Shown: positions 35,101 to 47,753, counted from the first letter of the stretch. The stretch is DNA of 64,000 nucleotides from Thamnaconus septentrionalis (GCA_009823395.1 CM020502.1:17888444-17952443), one strand, 5' to 3'. Translations and numbers: made by a program. The notes: generated by a model from the letters alone, not told the origin.

Positions 35101-35924
35101 AGCTCAACTTTACGTCGCCTCAGTAATTGGCATCAAATGACTCAATGGAAACTATTTTTTTATTTATTTATTTTTTTCTAAAGTGAATTGGTAAAAGTTT
35201 AAAATTCACTGGACACTTTGTGGAAACTCACAATATGTCGTCCAAAAGCTAGCTGTCGATCTTAAATTAAAAAGCTAAGGAGGAAATGCTTTCTGTCGGA
35301 GTTTGGCAAGATGGGTGAGAGGGATTTCAGAAATCCGAACGATTCAGCTGATGAAGAATTTAGCTTGTGGGTAGAAGTTCTTCTTGTGTAGTGTTTAGAA
35401 GCGTTAGTACCACACAGTGCCAAGGCTACTCAGTACCTGGCGACGCTAAGGCGCTAAATTCAAACCGCTGGCTGCCCGAGCGGAGCGGAGCAGTCTGGAG
35501 CGACGTCGCGGTTGTTGCGCAACGCAGAGTCACCGGCGGGGAGCCGCACGTAACAGGTGGGATTAACACTTCTGCGGCTTCGCGAGGAGTGTGCGTGTGA
35601 AGAGGAAGTCAAGCGGTTCTTCTCAGCCCAGACTGACCCAACAGAAATAACAATTTCATAATGACGGCGAGGCCTCCGGGGACGACGGGAACAGAAACCT
35701 TGGAGAGCAGGCGGGGCGGTCTTATCTAACCCTGGTGGAGGAGGCCAGAAGTGGGGGTCGGGGGTGGAGAGCAGAGGAGGGGAGATGGGGGGCAGATGAT
35801 GGGAGGACGCGTCAGAACTCAATATTGCATCATGGGGCCAAAAGCGTCCGTCCAAACAGCCGCACACGTTGTTCATTCTCAGCTAAAACAATCCCGACTA
35901 TTTCATTTCCTCCAATAACACACA

Positions 35925-35928
<4 letters not shown>

Positions 35929-35965
<37 letters not shown>
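35929..35965. repeat. (CA)n microsatellite
   Basis: A CA run of about 37 bp preceded by CACACGCG. Confidence 0.9.
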
Positions 35966-35967
<2 letters not shown>

Positions 35968-36059
35968 TTCCCCTCAGCGCATCACTGCATGTTTGTTACT
36001 CCCTCTTTTTTTTTTTTTTACATAACAGGGAACAAAGCCTTCTGGAAACATGAGCCAAG

Positions 36060-36430
36060 TTTGTTGTTTTATTTAAAGAGGGCGATTCCTGGATATCTCC
36101 CTTTTCCAGAGTGAGTCGACATGTTTTGCGCGGCCGTTGCTGGATGCTGACCAATCGGCTCTGAGCTACTGAAGCTCTCCACCTGCCCGGCTGGCTGGCG
36201 GGCTGGCACTCGCAGCGGCCGCTCATTAAAAACGGGAAAAAGAGAAAGTTGGTGGGCTTTGTAGTGCGCTGGTGAGGTAGAGCCTTGGGGCCGTCTTTGT
36301 GTGATGAGCCATCCTTGATTTATTTATTATTTTCGATTTGATGGTGCGGCTGCCAACTGTTTTCGTGTTCCTTGAGGAAGCAAAAGCACGTCAGCTACTT
36401 TATTTATGATTTCATTGTCATCCGTCCAAG
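36060..36430. promoter_or_regulatory. Candidate conserved non-coding element
   Basis: A unique block with GACCAATCGG (a CCAAT core), GCTCATTAAAAACG, GATTTATTTATTATTTTCGATTT and CTTTATTTATGATTTC. Its texture differs from the flanking repeats. It ends just before a hAT MITE. Confidence 0.25.
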
Positions 36431-36463
36431 TTTTAAAAATGTGGCCGTGTGATCGTTACAAAC

Positions 36464-36756
36464 TAGAGTTGCACCGGGACCAGCGAGTAGAGTACGAGTA
36501 CTTGCATTTTAGTACTCACCGATACCAGTACAGAGTACTCAATGAGGACATTACATATCGTATAATTTGATTTTTCTTTGATTTTTCCATAGATGTTATC
36601 GGAACAACATTCCCCACCATGTTTTCCTAGAGTTTCACACAAATTCAACAAAGAATTGTCATATACATACATCTACAACTGGTAGTACAAGTAGAGTGCT
36701 CAACCCCGGTATTGGTGCCGATCCCTGGTACTGGTATCAGTATTGCTGCATCCAAA
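36464..36756. mobile_element. hAT-type MITE with TTGCACC-type termini
   Basis: Diverged inverted ends (TAGAGTTGCACCGGGACC and, reversed, TTTGGATGCAGCAATACTG) enclose GTACTGGTATC and GATACCAGTAC motifs, typical of a teleost hAT MITE family. The flanks TTACAAAC and TTAGAAAC match at 7 of 8 bases. There is no coding capacity at 293 bp. Confidence 0.75.
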
Positions 36757-38394
36757 TTAGAAACGCTGTTCACACTGATAGTATTTGACTTCTGTTCCTG
36801 AGCACCAACACTTGGAATACAATTGCAGCCAAGAAAGACATTCCAGCGAAAGAGCGGCGTCCTTGTTTCTGCGCCCAGATGCTTTGTTGTGAAATGGCGA
36901 AGCCGAGGCGGCGCTGCACAACAAGCTGACAAAAAAATAACAAAACAAAAACAAAAGGTCATTTTTTTTCCCCACCAGACTGCACAGAAAATAGTCGCTT
37001 CATCTTGCTTGCTTGATGCTATTGTCTGTTATCTATTTGATCTGAAGTAAGTCCTTGTGAAAAAATTGCCAAAAATTTGGAGAGAAAAAAAATGACTCAC
37101 TATTCTTCTTTTCAGTGTCAGTGCGATGCTTCGCTTAAAGTGATGCTGCTCGTGAAAAAATGAGAAACGCGCACAGACGGAGGAGGCCGCCGAGCGCCAT
37201 GGCCGAGCACGCAAACGCACGCGGCAGGTGCAGCACTTGTGGAATGTCACTCGAGGCCCACTGAGTGATTTTTTTTTTTCTCTTGATCTTTCTGTTTTTT
37301 TTTTGTTTTTGTTTTTTTTTCCCTGAAATTCTTGGATCACAGCGAACGTACTCGTCGAAGATCGCTCCGCAAAAAACCCAAAAAACATCTCAGACTTGTG
37401 GCGTGATTGTCGATCTGAACCTGGGACAGCGACGCCGCTGCTCGTTTCCTCTGAAAGTGTCCCACTCATGTCGGAGTTTGACAAAAGTTGCTCGAGGATC
37501 ATAGAAAAAAAGAAAGAATAGGACAGAAAGAAGAAGGAAAAAGTCAGTTGTGTTGAGAACAAATGTGTCTTGGCAGTGGAGGTCTGCGTGTTGTTGTGAC
37601 CGTGAAATCACTGCTGGAGCAATCAGACGGCTATCACATGCATGCAGCTCTGAATATCAGCTTGTGCCCCACCACCCCACCGCCCCACCCCCGCTGAGAT
37701 GCACATTTATGTTAATGCCACATACTACTGTACCACAGTGTTGCCTCAGCATCACATTACTGGAGCGTGATGTTCCCTGCTCCAGGGCCAAACTCTCTGA
37801 CTCCCTGTGTGTGTATGTGTCTGTGCGTGTGTGCGTGTGTGTGTGCGTGTGTGTGTGTGTGTGTGCGTGCTTTCGCTTCCCTCCAAATCTGTTTGCAAAC
37901 TGCTGAGTACAAGCCAGGGAGTGGGTTCACACTGGATTAACTCTGAGTTGGCTAAACACCAGATAGCAGCGATAACAGTGTTTGTGTGTGCGGTGTGGTG
38001 CAGGAGCGTGCAGGAGTGTGTGTGTGTGTGTGTGGGCGGGGGTGGGGTTTGGGGGGGGTCAGCTGATATCAGCAGGAATAGGGGAAAACACTGATAAGGC
38101 TTTCCCCCCCGCCCCCAGTCTCGGGCTCTGCAGTCCTAATGGTCACGGCGGTTAGATGCTAACGAACAGGGTTGATGTTTATTGACCCTCGCTGTGAAAT
38201 CGTGTTTACAGAAAGCAAAGGGGGAGAAGTGAGAGAATAAGGAGGGAAAGAGGAGAGACACGGCAGGAAGTGTGTGTGTGTGTGTGTGTGTGGGTTGGGG
38301 TGGGGGGGAGGGGGTGGGAATTAGAGGCCATTTCAATCTGCCATTAACACCAACTACTGAGAGAGGTAGGAAACTAGGATCTGTCCGAGCATGT

Positions 38395-38560
38395 TCAGAA
38401 GCTGCTGGCAGTTTTGCTAGCTGCAGTTAGCGATAGCTTGTTGCTCCCAGTTGGTAAACGGCATGGATTTATTATAAGAACCTGATGCCAGACTGGCAAT
38501 ATGCTGGAGCACCGACTTTTTTTCCCAGTGGCCACTCGAGGTACTGCAGCAAAAAACAAA
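38395..38560 (+). repeat. Dispersed repeat copy, partner of 61400-61520
   Basis: CAGTGGCCACTCGAGGTACTG and the preceding GGATTTATTATAAG block match the reverse complement of the segment at about 61419-61500. The two lie 23 kb apart in opposite orientation, so this is an interspersed repeat family. No coding content or class was recognised. Confidence 0.65.
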
Positions 38561-40714
38561 AAAACAAAACATGGGCCCAAAAAGTATTTTTTCCATCGTT
38601 TAAAAAAAATGATAAAGGCCAGAAAGTCAGCAGAAACAAATTTATTCCCAGCGTGACGTCACAACGTCGTACGTGCTGCTGTGTCTCCGCTCGTTCTGAC
38701 TGACTGACGTGTCTGTAAGTGACGTTCTCCACAATCGTTCTGATTGGCCAAATAGATGATGTGAGTTACAGAGGCATGATGGGAAGTGACCGCACATGCT
38801 CTATGGACCTATTAATGCAGATATCAAAAACTTTTTCAGTGTATGCACCTGGGTGAGCAACTACATTGAAATGAATTGGCCGCCATCTTGGAGTCTGAGG
38901 ATGTGGTGTTAGGTGGGACATTAGCTTTGATCGTGTGACGCAACTGTGCTCAAGCGTTTTGGCTAAACTTCTGTCAAAGTCCGTCTCGAGTTGAGCAAAA
39001 ACAGAGAAAAACTTTTGATAACTTTCAATACAGAAAATGTTCTCTCCAGGTCCGATAAAGTCGTTAGCATCCCAAGCTAATTCCTTTTGCGTCAGCTATG
39101 GATTTAGCCACTTCATGTAACGCTTGTTCTGGGGCTTTAAAGGGCAACTCGTAGCAGCTGCTACGTTTTTTTTTCGTTTTTTTTTAATGAGCAGGAGGCT
39201 GGAACCCCAACGTTGCCAGAAAACGCTTATTGCCGCAGCTTGGCAAGACGGATGGACGGACAAGGTTTCGGAATTAAAATCGGAGGTATCAATTTGCCAT
39301 GCCTGCTTGTCCAAACAGTGAAAATCAAGAGGCAAGAGGCAGGAGTCAAGACAATGGCTTCTGATTTGCAGACGTCAAGGCTCAACGCTGCCGGCGTTGG
39401 TTTCACCAGCTGGAGCTACTCGTGCAGCTGCAGTGCTGAATACATAATATCAGCGAAGACAAAGAGCGATTCTGTGTATCCAGAGCCGGCAGAATGTAAA
39501 CAGAGAGAGTTAGCGCTGCAGGGCATGCACTTCTCCCAGTGGCAGCTCAGCCCCCAAAGTTGCTTACTCGCCTGACTTTTGACAATTTTTGGGCAGAAAC
39601 AAGAGAAGCGGTCGGGCGTTCGGCACAACCTCTGTTAGCTGTGATTGACAGCCTCTCCGAAAGCTACAAAAGGTCACGTCGGGATGGAGCGGAACAGCTG
39701 GAGGACATTGGAAATAAAACATGAAAACATTTTCTTTCCACCCCGTGAAATGTAACCCAGTTTCAACAAGCTCAGCAGAAGAGAGAGAGAGAGAGAGAGA
39801 GAAGAAGAAAAAGTTATTAGCACGGTTCCGCCTCGCAGATTCTGTCACCGTCCAACCTAATTCTTTTTCTCGTTCGCGGCCTGAGAAACGGTGAATTCAT
39901 CAAAGTCGGAGTTCCGTGTCACTCCCCCCCCCCCCCAGTTTTCACCTAGACGGGACTCGGAGAGAGGCGGCGATGACAGAGTCGGGTTCCCGGTTGTTTG
40001 AAATAACAAGGCCTCGGGCAAAACTACCTGCCTTTTGTTGGGCTAACGGTAGCTGTCAATCAAGGGTTCAAGGAGGGCGTGATCACATGGAAAAAACTGA
40101 CCAATCGCGCGAGGATCTGCGTCTCCCAGGTCGCATCGATTGGCAGGAGCCAGGGAACTTGTGAGAGTGTGTATGCCCCGAAGCGTTCGCAAAGCAGACC
40201 TGCACCCCCACCCCCTCGCGCCCTTTGGTGGCGGCTTTGTGCAGCTGCTGATGAGTGAAATGCATGCTGGGAGCTTTCCTTTGACTTTGCCTGGCTCGCT
40301 TCTTGGTCACAGCTGCCTGATTTGCCGACTCTCACTCTCTCCCTTTTCGCTCAAGGACAAACGCTGTTTGAGGGAAAGTTGAAAATTCCACGTGGTATAT
40401 CGCAGAGTTTTTCTGAAAAATCAGCACGGTATAGCGAGACGTGCCATAAAGCTGACACCGCGAGGGGAGTCGGGGGTGGGTAGGGAAGTGGAGAAACAAA
40501 AAGAAAAAGGAAAATTGAGAACCCTGCTCAAGAGGAAAACAGCCGCGTGCGCGTTCGCTTGTCTCGGATTTACCTCGTCTTTCTTCCTCCTACCAGCAGG
40601 ATAAGAAAATCCGGTGGGACGAAAGCCGTCATCTCATCTTTCCCTCCTCGTCCTTCCCTCTCTTTCACCTTTTTCCCCTCCACATTTTCTCCCCTGAATT
40701 AAGCCCATCAGGAT

Positions 40715-41100
40715 GAGGCTTTATCGCCTCGTTTCGTGGGAGGGGAAGGTGAATCTATAAAGGCTTCGCCCGGCTCCCCTGTCGATCGACTGATGTTGAA
40801 GCGTTTAACTCACAAAGGGCCTCGTAAACGGCTCAGCTGCCTCGTGCTATTTTTTTAATTTATTTTTTTTTATGCAGAGGAGCGGGCGAGTCTTGCGCGG
40901 GACCCCACCGATGTTGCTTGTTTTTTCCGCCTGATAAATAAGACGCTAATCCCCCTTGATGTCGGCCCCAGCGGAGAGCAGGTGATATCTGTGGGGGCGA
41001 GAGGGGCGGACCTCCTGTCTGTCACCTCCGCCGTGGAAACAGATAAAGCCGTCTCTGCCTCGCCGTAATGTCAAGTTGCATTAAGCGGAGATAGGAAATG
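40715..41100. promoter_or_regulatory. Candidate conserved non-coding element
   Basis: A unique block with an OTX/PITX-type TAATCC (40947-40952) next to CCTGATAAATAAGACG, and TTAACTCACAAAGGG nearby. Texture only. Confidence 0.25.
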
Positions 41101-42264
41101 CCAGTTGCTTCCTACAAGCCCTTTGAAAGTTTTTTTTTTTTTTTTTGTTTCTGTCTCAGAGAAGCAACATAAAACAAAAGCAGCTGTTCAGCATTATTTA
41201 TGGTGTGTGAACTATACAGCGCTGAGTGAAGGAGGCTGCAGGAACATGAGGCTGCTTAAAGGGTCTATCTGTGGGTATCTATGGATGCGTTTTCATGGCC
41301 AGTCCGGTTGACTTGTTCAAAACTGAGGGATCGGACTGTCCCGTTGAATGAACACTGAATAAAGTGAACAAATTGATTTTGTTGGTTCCTCCTATGCCGC
41401 GCACTGTGACACAACTGCATGATTCTACTTGTGGCTATAGTAGTTGTTACTGAGACCAATCCAACTTGTTGTGTTTCAGTTTGTGTTTCTTTTGAAACTG
41501 TGGCACCAAAGAAGCAACGTCCTTGTTTAAAACATGAGCAGGAAGAGACGAGCGGCCAACAATTATTTTAATCCGCGATGTGGCACAATCATTACGAAAT
41601 GTGGCGGGACATATGTGCGCAAAGCTCTGACAGCGGGAAAAAATCCGATGTGCCGTTTACATGGACTCCAATTCAGTCAGAAACAGAGTTACACGACTTC
41701 CTCGAAAATCTGATGTGATCAGGCCAATTTGATCGGAATGTTTACATGAGGTGGTTCGAATAGGGTCGGCGTTTAATCTGATTATTACACCATGTCAACG
41801 TGTCGAATGATGCATTTACATGGTATGTTTTCTGTACTGCACGGCCCATACTAACTCCCTCTGGAATGGCCAGAATTCTGAGGATTCTGAGAATTCCGGC
41901 CGATCCTTCTTGAAAAGCTCCAGTCTGCAACGTTTTCTGCCAGTACGTATGACAAGATCAACCAGGGTTGCAATAGTTGGAATAAAGTTGGATGAGAAGC
42001 TTTTTTTTTTATTCTTAATGGAAATATTATTGTTGGGCAATGCAGTGCATTGCTGTTGGCCAAAGTGCAGTGACACACTCTCTTTGTGCCAAAGCCAAGA
42101 TCCATTTTTCTTTTATTTTTGCTTTCTTTCCCAGACGGACAGGTGACATAAATCCAGATGGACGGGGGTGAACATTCCATCTAGCCTTTTGGATTTTGGA
42201 AAATCATCTTGGTGCCTTGCCATCGGAGAGAGAGAGTGAAAAAAAGACATTTGAGAAACATTTA

Positions 42265-42610
42265 CTCCAGGGCAAAACAGCGGCGCAGAGCTAAATAAAC
42301 ACTGAGGCCTCACAGGGAGAAGGCTGCGGGCTCTAATCGTGGCCGCGGGGTCTTTCTGTGTGCGGAGTTTGCATGTTCTCTCTGTGCCTGCGTGGGTTCT
42401 CTCCAGGTACTCCGGCTTCCTCCCACAGTCCAAAGACATCACGCATTAGGCTAAATCCCTTCTGTGTGTCTGTCATAGATGGAAGCGCGAGCAGGAACGG
42501 TTGCTTGTCTCTCTGTGTGGCAACACGCAGCGATAAAGTGGCGACTTGTCCAGGGTGTGACTGGCCTTCGCCACAAGACGGCTGTTGTAGGAAAGAAAAG
42601 GGACGGAAGC
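42265..42610 (+). repeat. Common teleost interspersed repeat
   Basis: The order GAGGCCTCACAGGGAGAAGG, GGAGTTTGCATGTTCTCTC, TGCGTGGGTTCTCTCCAGG, TACTCCGGCTTCCTCCCACA and GGCGACTTGTCCAGGGTG is that of a repeat seen in very many fish genomes. I do not assign a class. The part before it (GCGGGCTCTAATCGT) resembles a tRNA B box, but there is no tRNA fold. Confidence 0.8.
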
Positions 42611-43782
42611 ATCATCTGGGGTGTTATGATTGATACTCGGTAGAACACAGGGACTAACAGCGTGATAGCCGATAGCCTGCTGAGATCACATTGCTAATGA
42701 TCTCAATCAAAGCCCTTTTGGAATATGGAACAAATGTCTTCCAACCTGTCTAGTTGGACCACAGCTCGACGTTGGCAGTCAAGTCGATGGCTCTCAAGGC
42801 CGCCGAACTGGACTTGCTCATGAATCTATAAGAGAAATGGCGCTCGCAGCTACAGGCCGATCAAAATCGCCTCGGTGAAAACCCCGCCGAGACTCAACCG
42901 GCAGTGCTTCCTTAATCCGGCACGGTTGCAGCTGCCAGGAGACAGCGACCGCCTGGCAACAAGTAGCCGACTGTGTAAGTTATTCACGGCGCAAGTAGAA
43001 CTGACGCTAATTACGCATCCCCCTGAATCCCCTGAAATCAACGCGCCGTGACAAAAAAAAAAAAAAAAAACAGGCACGCATCAGACGCAGTCCCTCGGGG
43101 ACGGAGAGAAGCTGCGAGCAGGTAAAACATAAACACAAGGACGTCGTACACAACGCTACACCGGCCCGTTTTATGTTGCCTGTTTCATAAGGCTGTAAGG
43201 TGAATATTCAACTGAATGCCAATAATACACCAAAGTCAAGAAGCCTGTGTGAAACTATCTCAGTAAGGAACAAGACGGGCAGAAGGCCAAAGCGCCTGAT
43301 AAATATATAGAATGTCATTTTATTTGTCATACGTCCTCTGACGATGAGTTAAAAAAAGGGAGAGGGGGGAGTGGAAACAAATGCCATACCTGCTGTTGCC
43401 TTGTTTTGCTGTCACCACCCATTGTTGGCTTTTCAAAATAAAGCAGCTTTTTGGTCCTTTGGAATGATAATTTTACTTTCTGTAGGCCCAAAAGCAACTA
43501 CTGGGGAGATCATAGCACGGCAGAAGCATTAGCTTATGCCACTGTGTGCTTGTATCCGCCTTCATCCCAATGGTTTTATCCAGTCATCTGGGATTTCTAA
43601 CTTTTCTCAGCAGGGCAAAAGCCATCAACCAACCATCATTTTTCTATGTCACTGTATCCATCTCGTGAATTGAGCGTTTACATTGTGGATGGAGTGCAGG
43701 GGGGCATATAGAAGGACTGTTTATTTGCTTCTACAAGCACACAGTCATGATTTTTAAACATGACCTGGATTCTTGTGCCGTG

Positions 43783-43822
<40 letters not shown>

Positions 43823-43923
43823 TTCGCACACAATCCTGTTTGCCGTCCTCTTGATGTTTTGTCTTTGGAGGTTTAACCTTCTAGCACCGCGGAGTTGCTT
43901 TTCTGTGAGCGGTTTCCCAAGGG

Positions 43924-43924
<1 letters not shown>

Positions 43925-43965
<41 letters not shown>
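43925..43965. repeat. (CA)20 microsatellite
   Basis: A CA run of about 41 bp. A second one of about 31 bp lies at 43789-43819. Confidence 0.95.
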
Positions 43966-43970
<5 letters not shown>

Positions 43971-44934
43971 CAAAAGAAGCAAGTGGACTCAGGTGTTGAT
44001 ATATACATTCCAGCCTGAGGACAGTATACACGCTGTAGGATGGATGTGTTCATGCGAGACCGAATGAAAAACGGTAACTTTTGTTGTCGGTGCAGTTTAG
44101 TTCCCTGGACAAAAAGTGCGGTTTGTTCCATTTTCTGTTCAGCTGAATTAGGGTCAGCCGACACACTGGCTGAAATGTTTCCATGTACTTCATGTAGCCG
44201 TGTAGCAAAAAGCTTGTTGAAAGTAACTATTGAAAGTTAACCGCTGAAAGTGAATAAACTAGTAGACTCACTATTGGCGCAAGCGGGAACGTTGGCCATG
44301 AATGCCTTTTATTGGAGACTTGACGTCTTCAGAAGGATTTCAGAGTTGATATTTGAGAGATTATGAATGTCAGAGTGAATGTTGCCTTCCTAAAGGTGGG
44401 AAAGTGGAGCATTTGATTGTGTTTGCTGAAAGAAACGAGCCATGGACATTCAGCAGCTAATGCGATTTTTTTCCTAAGAATACAACATTCTTGGAAAATG
44501 TAGAATCACTTCTTTAGAAACCGCAGGACCATTTCCCTCAACGGCAACTCAAGCAACTTCGTCGTCACCTTCAGACGCACGCACGTGCACTCACACTCAA
44601 CTTAGTGTGAGATGGGGAGAACACTTGAGTCTCCAGCAAATCCCTAAAAGCTGTCACCGACTTCAAACAGTGAAGAATTCACAGCGAAGTGCCTCGGCGG
44701 AACTGTCGCTCTTTACTTTTCTATAGGATCCTTTTGATGTGCCCTCTGCAGTCCGGTCTCTGCCACTCAATGAGGTAAATAGGAGCTCTCAGGAATACAT
44801 TTAACGTGGATAAAGCGCAGTTTCCACCCCCAGATTGTGTGAGTTTTCCCACTTAAAGGCCCCGACTGTTGAAAATTCACTCTGACGACTTTTTTCTCCC
44901 CTTTTAACAAGAATATATGCACTAGGTGACTCCC

Positions 44935-45200
44935 CACAAATGAAAAAGTCAATTATTTGTCTTCTACGACCCTTCAAAAGTGTGATAAGAAACGCAGCTA
45001 TGGAAAATGGCCCTCTGTGATGTCACAAGGGGCGCACAAACCTCAAACAGACTGGCACGGTCCGTCTTCTTTTGTGCCTCTAAACAAGGTGGACAGCCTG
45101 ACAAAGCCACAGAGACGTTCTGGAAGCTCAAGCTTTTTTGGAGGACAGCTGCAAACAGCGGGCTAAATGTTTTTCTTTTTCGTTTTTTTTTCTGGGAATA
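44935..45200. repeat. Dispersed repeat copy with GTGATGTCAC core
   Basis: The core is at 45017-45026. The later GCAAACAGCGGGCTAAATG corresponds to TGTAAACAGAGGGCTAAA in the copies at 543-690 and 49966-50145, so order and spacing are shared. Confidence 0.55.
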
Positions 45201-45289
45201 TCAAGGCTTATGGACAGCTGCGTCAGACCACCCAACAACTCTGTTGTTGAGTCACGGAAACTTTTTGTCGGCGTCCCTCTCCGGGCGTG

Positions 45290-45480
45290 CGGGACGCATC
45301 AATCTACAGAACGATCATTTACCAATTTAAACAACGCATTCATTTTCATGGGCCATGTGTAATTTATGAGCGGCGCGGGATTGCATGTATCTATCAGTGT
45401 CAGAGTGACATGCGCGGGGCGATAATCTATTCCGTGACCCAAATTTATGTGCTGAATGGCTACAAAACTGCACTCCAGCC
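45290..45480. promoter_or_regulatory. Candidate conserved non-coding element
   Basis: A unique block with ACCAATTTAAACAACG, GTGTAATTTATGAGC, GCGATAATCTATTCC and CAAATTTATGTGC. These are dense homeobox-type AT cores in otherwise mixed DNA. Confidence 0.28.
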
Positions 45481-45724
45481 CTCCCATCCCATTTCACAGC
45501 TCATCACTGTCAGCGCGATGTGCGCGCGTGCGTGCGCGCGTTGGTGAGGAGGGAGTGTTGCTGGTGCTGGTGGGTGAGCGTATGATAAAAGGAATGCGTT
45601 ATCCATCTCATCCAGAGGAGATGTTTTGAAAGGAACTCTGTTATTAATAAATGCATGAGCGCCGACAGAAAAAGGAACATTCTGCAGCTTTGCAAAAAAA
45701 TAAAAAAAGACAGAGCGGGCACAG

Positions 45725-45796
45725 AGAAGAAGAAGAAGAAGAAGAAGAAGAAGAAGAAGAAGAAGAAGAAGAAGAAGAAGAAGAAGAAGAAGAAGG
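45725..45796 (+). repeat. (AAG)23 triplet array
   Basis: An uninterrupted GAA/AAG run of about 70 bp. It produces poly-Glu or poly-Lys frames that are not genes. GAA arrays of this kind can form triplex DNA. Confidence 0.95.
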
Positions 45797-46088
45797 AGAC
45801 GATGCGCAACAACAACAACAGCAACAAAATCCCCCCCTTGTTAGCATTCTCCCTCACTCTGCGGCGCCGCCGCCTCCACTAGGAGCTCCGGCATCCCTCA
45901 ATGAGAGCCATATTATCTCTGGTCAGCTCCCTGCTATCTATTATTCACAGCTCCGTGAGAAACACTGGTGGCGAGATCAACGGCACTCACTTACGATACA
46001 TCCCCGAGCAACGCCGTCCCATTCATGCGCAAAGACAGGAACGACAAAAGAAAAGGGGGGTGAAAAAGAAACCTTAATAACGGAGAGC

Positions 46089-46168
46089 TGAAGAGAGTGG
46101 TGAGAGAGAGTGGAGAGAGAGAGAGAGAGTGAAGAGAGTGGAGAGAGTGAAGAGAGTGAAGAGAGCTG
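46089..46168 (+). repeat. GA-rich minisatellite (AGTGAAGAG/AGTGGAGAG units)
   Basis: Units of about 8-10 bp alternating between AGAGTGGAGAG and AGAGTGAAGAG, with a short pure GA run inside. Confidence 0.75.
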
Positions 46169-46995
46169 GAGGAGGAGAGGCTGCAAAGTTGGACAGCGCT
46201 CGCTGGAAGGAGGCGAGCGGCTTTGATTTCTCAGGGCCGGTGCGGATTTGACGCAAACTAGATTGAGGCAAGGGAAAGAAGAAAACATATGTATTTATTA
46301 TATATTTAAATATATATGATGTGCGTTTGATGTATTATTCAAAAGCAGGTAATGCACGGCGGCTGGCACGTCGCAGGGTTTCAATAACGCGGGGATCTTG
46401 TTTGTCCTTTGGGTTTGTGCGTGCGTGCGCGTGCGTGCGTGTTGCCAGTCCTGTTGTCTATTTTAATCTAGCGCCGACTTTGTAGACGACAAACAACTTC
46501 TGGTTGGGGGGTTGGGGCGGGGTGTGGGGGGGGGGGTGTATGTTGGCGTTATTGCTTTTATTGAAATCCTGCAACCTGCGGGACGCGGCTCCAGCCTCGC
46601 CAGGCTCGCCACCGTCCGCAGGACGCAGGATCGAGGGGGCCGGCGCTTCAAATGTTAATAAATTCAGGTGGGGAAATTGCTTTGTGTTTATCTGTAATAT
46701 GACAAACAAAACGCAAAGACTTTGATTCTCCCCGACGCGTGTTATAAGCCCCCCAACGCACACACACACACACACACACCCAACCTCAGCCCCGTCAAAC
46801 ACACCAATGCCATTTCAAATGCTAATTTCCCATTGTGTGCGGCCCGCGTGTGTGTGTGTGTGTGCGTTGGGTGGGGGGCTTATTAGATAATATGCGAGTG
46901 CAATATGTGCTGTCCGCTGCAGACAATGAGATGTGCGACTGGACGTGGACAAACTCGTCTTATTTGACTATTTTGTCATGTGCGTGCCTGCGTGA

Positions 46996-46999
<4 letters not shown>

Positions 47000-47036
<37 letters not shown>

Positions 47037-47172
47037 TCACGCCGAATGCAATAACATGTGCGAGTGGACACCTTCCCTCCGTCCCTCCCTCCCTCCCTCC
47101 TTCTCCCCCCCATCCATCCATCCCTCCGTCCCTCCCCCTAAAGATGCAATCACTTTTTTGTGCAAATAAAGG

Positions 47173-47213
<41 letters not shown>

Positions 47214-47319
47214 CCATGTGCTGAAGATAAAAAAAGGAAAAAAAAAAATGTCAATAAAAGCCGTGGTGGGGACGAAAATCAGAGGTGTCGGTCTGTGTGT
47301 GTCTTCTACCTTTTGTGCA

Positions 47320-47366
<47 letters not shown>

Positions 47367-47462
47367 AAAGCAGCAGCGTTTCCCAAATCCAGCTCTATGG
47401 AAACACATTTGGCTTTGAGTGCTGCTCTGCCAGACAGAATATTTAATAAGCCAAATAGACCC

Positions 47463-47508
<46 letters not shown>
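47000..47508. repeat. Cluster of three GT arrays and one CA array
   Basis: GT runs at 47000-47034, 47174-47210 and 47323-47365 are followed by a CA run at 47465-47508. The first gap holds a CCTCC/CCATCC pyrimidine-rich tract (47081-47140). Confidence 0.9.
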
Positions 47509-47509
<1 letters not shown>

Positions 47510-47734
47510 ATTTTTTATTATTAGTTTTTTTCTCTCTCTCCCCTTCTTGCTTTTTAGGTACTCGGCTGCTGTCTGTTGCTACGCAACCGCATCCTCCAAA
47601 TTGTCAGGTTCAGGGCCGCGTTCCCCTCCCTTTTTCTACCCCCCCCCCCACCACCACCCTCCCTTGCCTTTAAAAAAAAAAAAAAAAAAATACAAAAAAA
47701 AGCCACACAGGAGGGAAGCCACTTTGTATGTGAA

Positions 47735-47753
47735 CAGCAGCAGCAGCAGCAGC

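Larger units (their letters stand above)
32502..36463. other. Intergenic, no gene recognised
   Basis: Contains a GT array (34565-34607), a CA array (35929-35965), a short CTTGGTCTTGT repeat (about 35060-35090) and a possible regulatory block (36060-36430). No coding signal was recognised. Confidence 0.6.
36757..42264. other. Intergenic, no gene recognised
   Basis: Contains GT arrays (about 37806-37868 and 38271-38291), a dispersed repeat (38395-38560), a GTGACGTCAC motif (38653-38662), a GA run (39779-39802), a possible regulatory block (40715-41100) and a TTTACATG-rich stretch (41650-41825) that may be repeat-derived. Confidence 0.55.
42611..46088. other. Intergenic, no gene recognised
   Basis: Holds two CA arrays (43789-43819, 43925-43965), a GTGATGTCAC repeat copy (about 44935-45200), a possible regulatory block (45290-45480), the AAG array and a second small unique block (45890-45990). 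Confidence 0.55.

Noticed and set aside
41650..41825. TTTACATG-rich segment as a named transposon
   Set aside because: It resembles a fish repeat only loosely. No inverted ends or target duplication were found.
42320..42350. tRNA-like B-box sequence GCGGGCTCTAATCGT
   Set aside because: No cloverleaf could be drawn around it. It belongs to the dispersed repeat.
45510..46091. Poly-Glu, poly-Lys and poly-Phe/Ser frames
   Set aside because: They are three readings of the AAG array.
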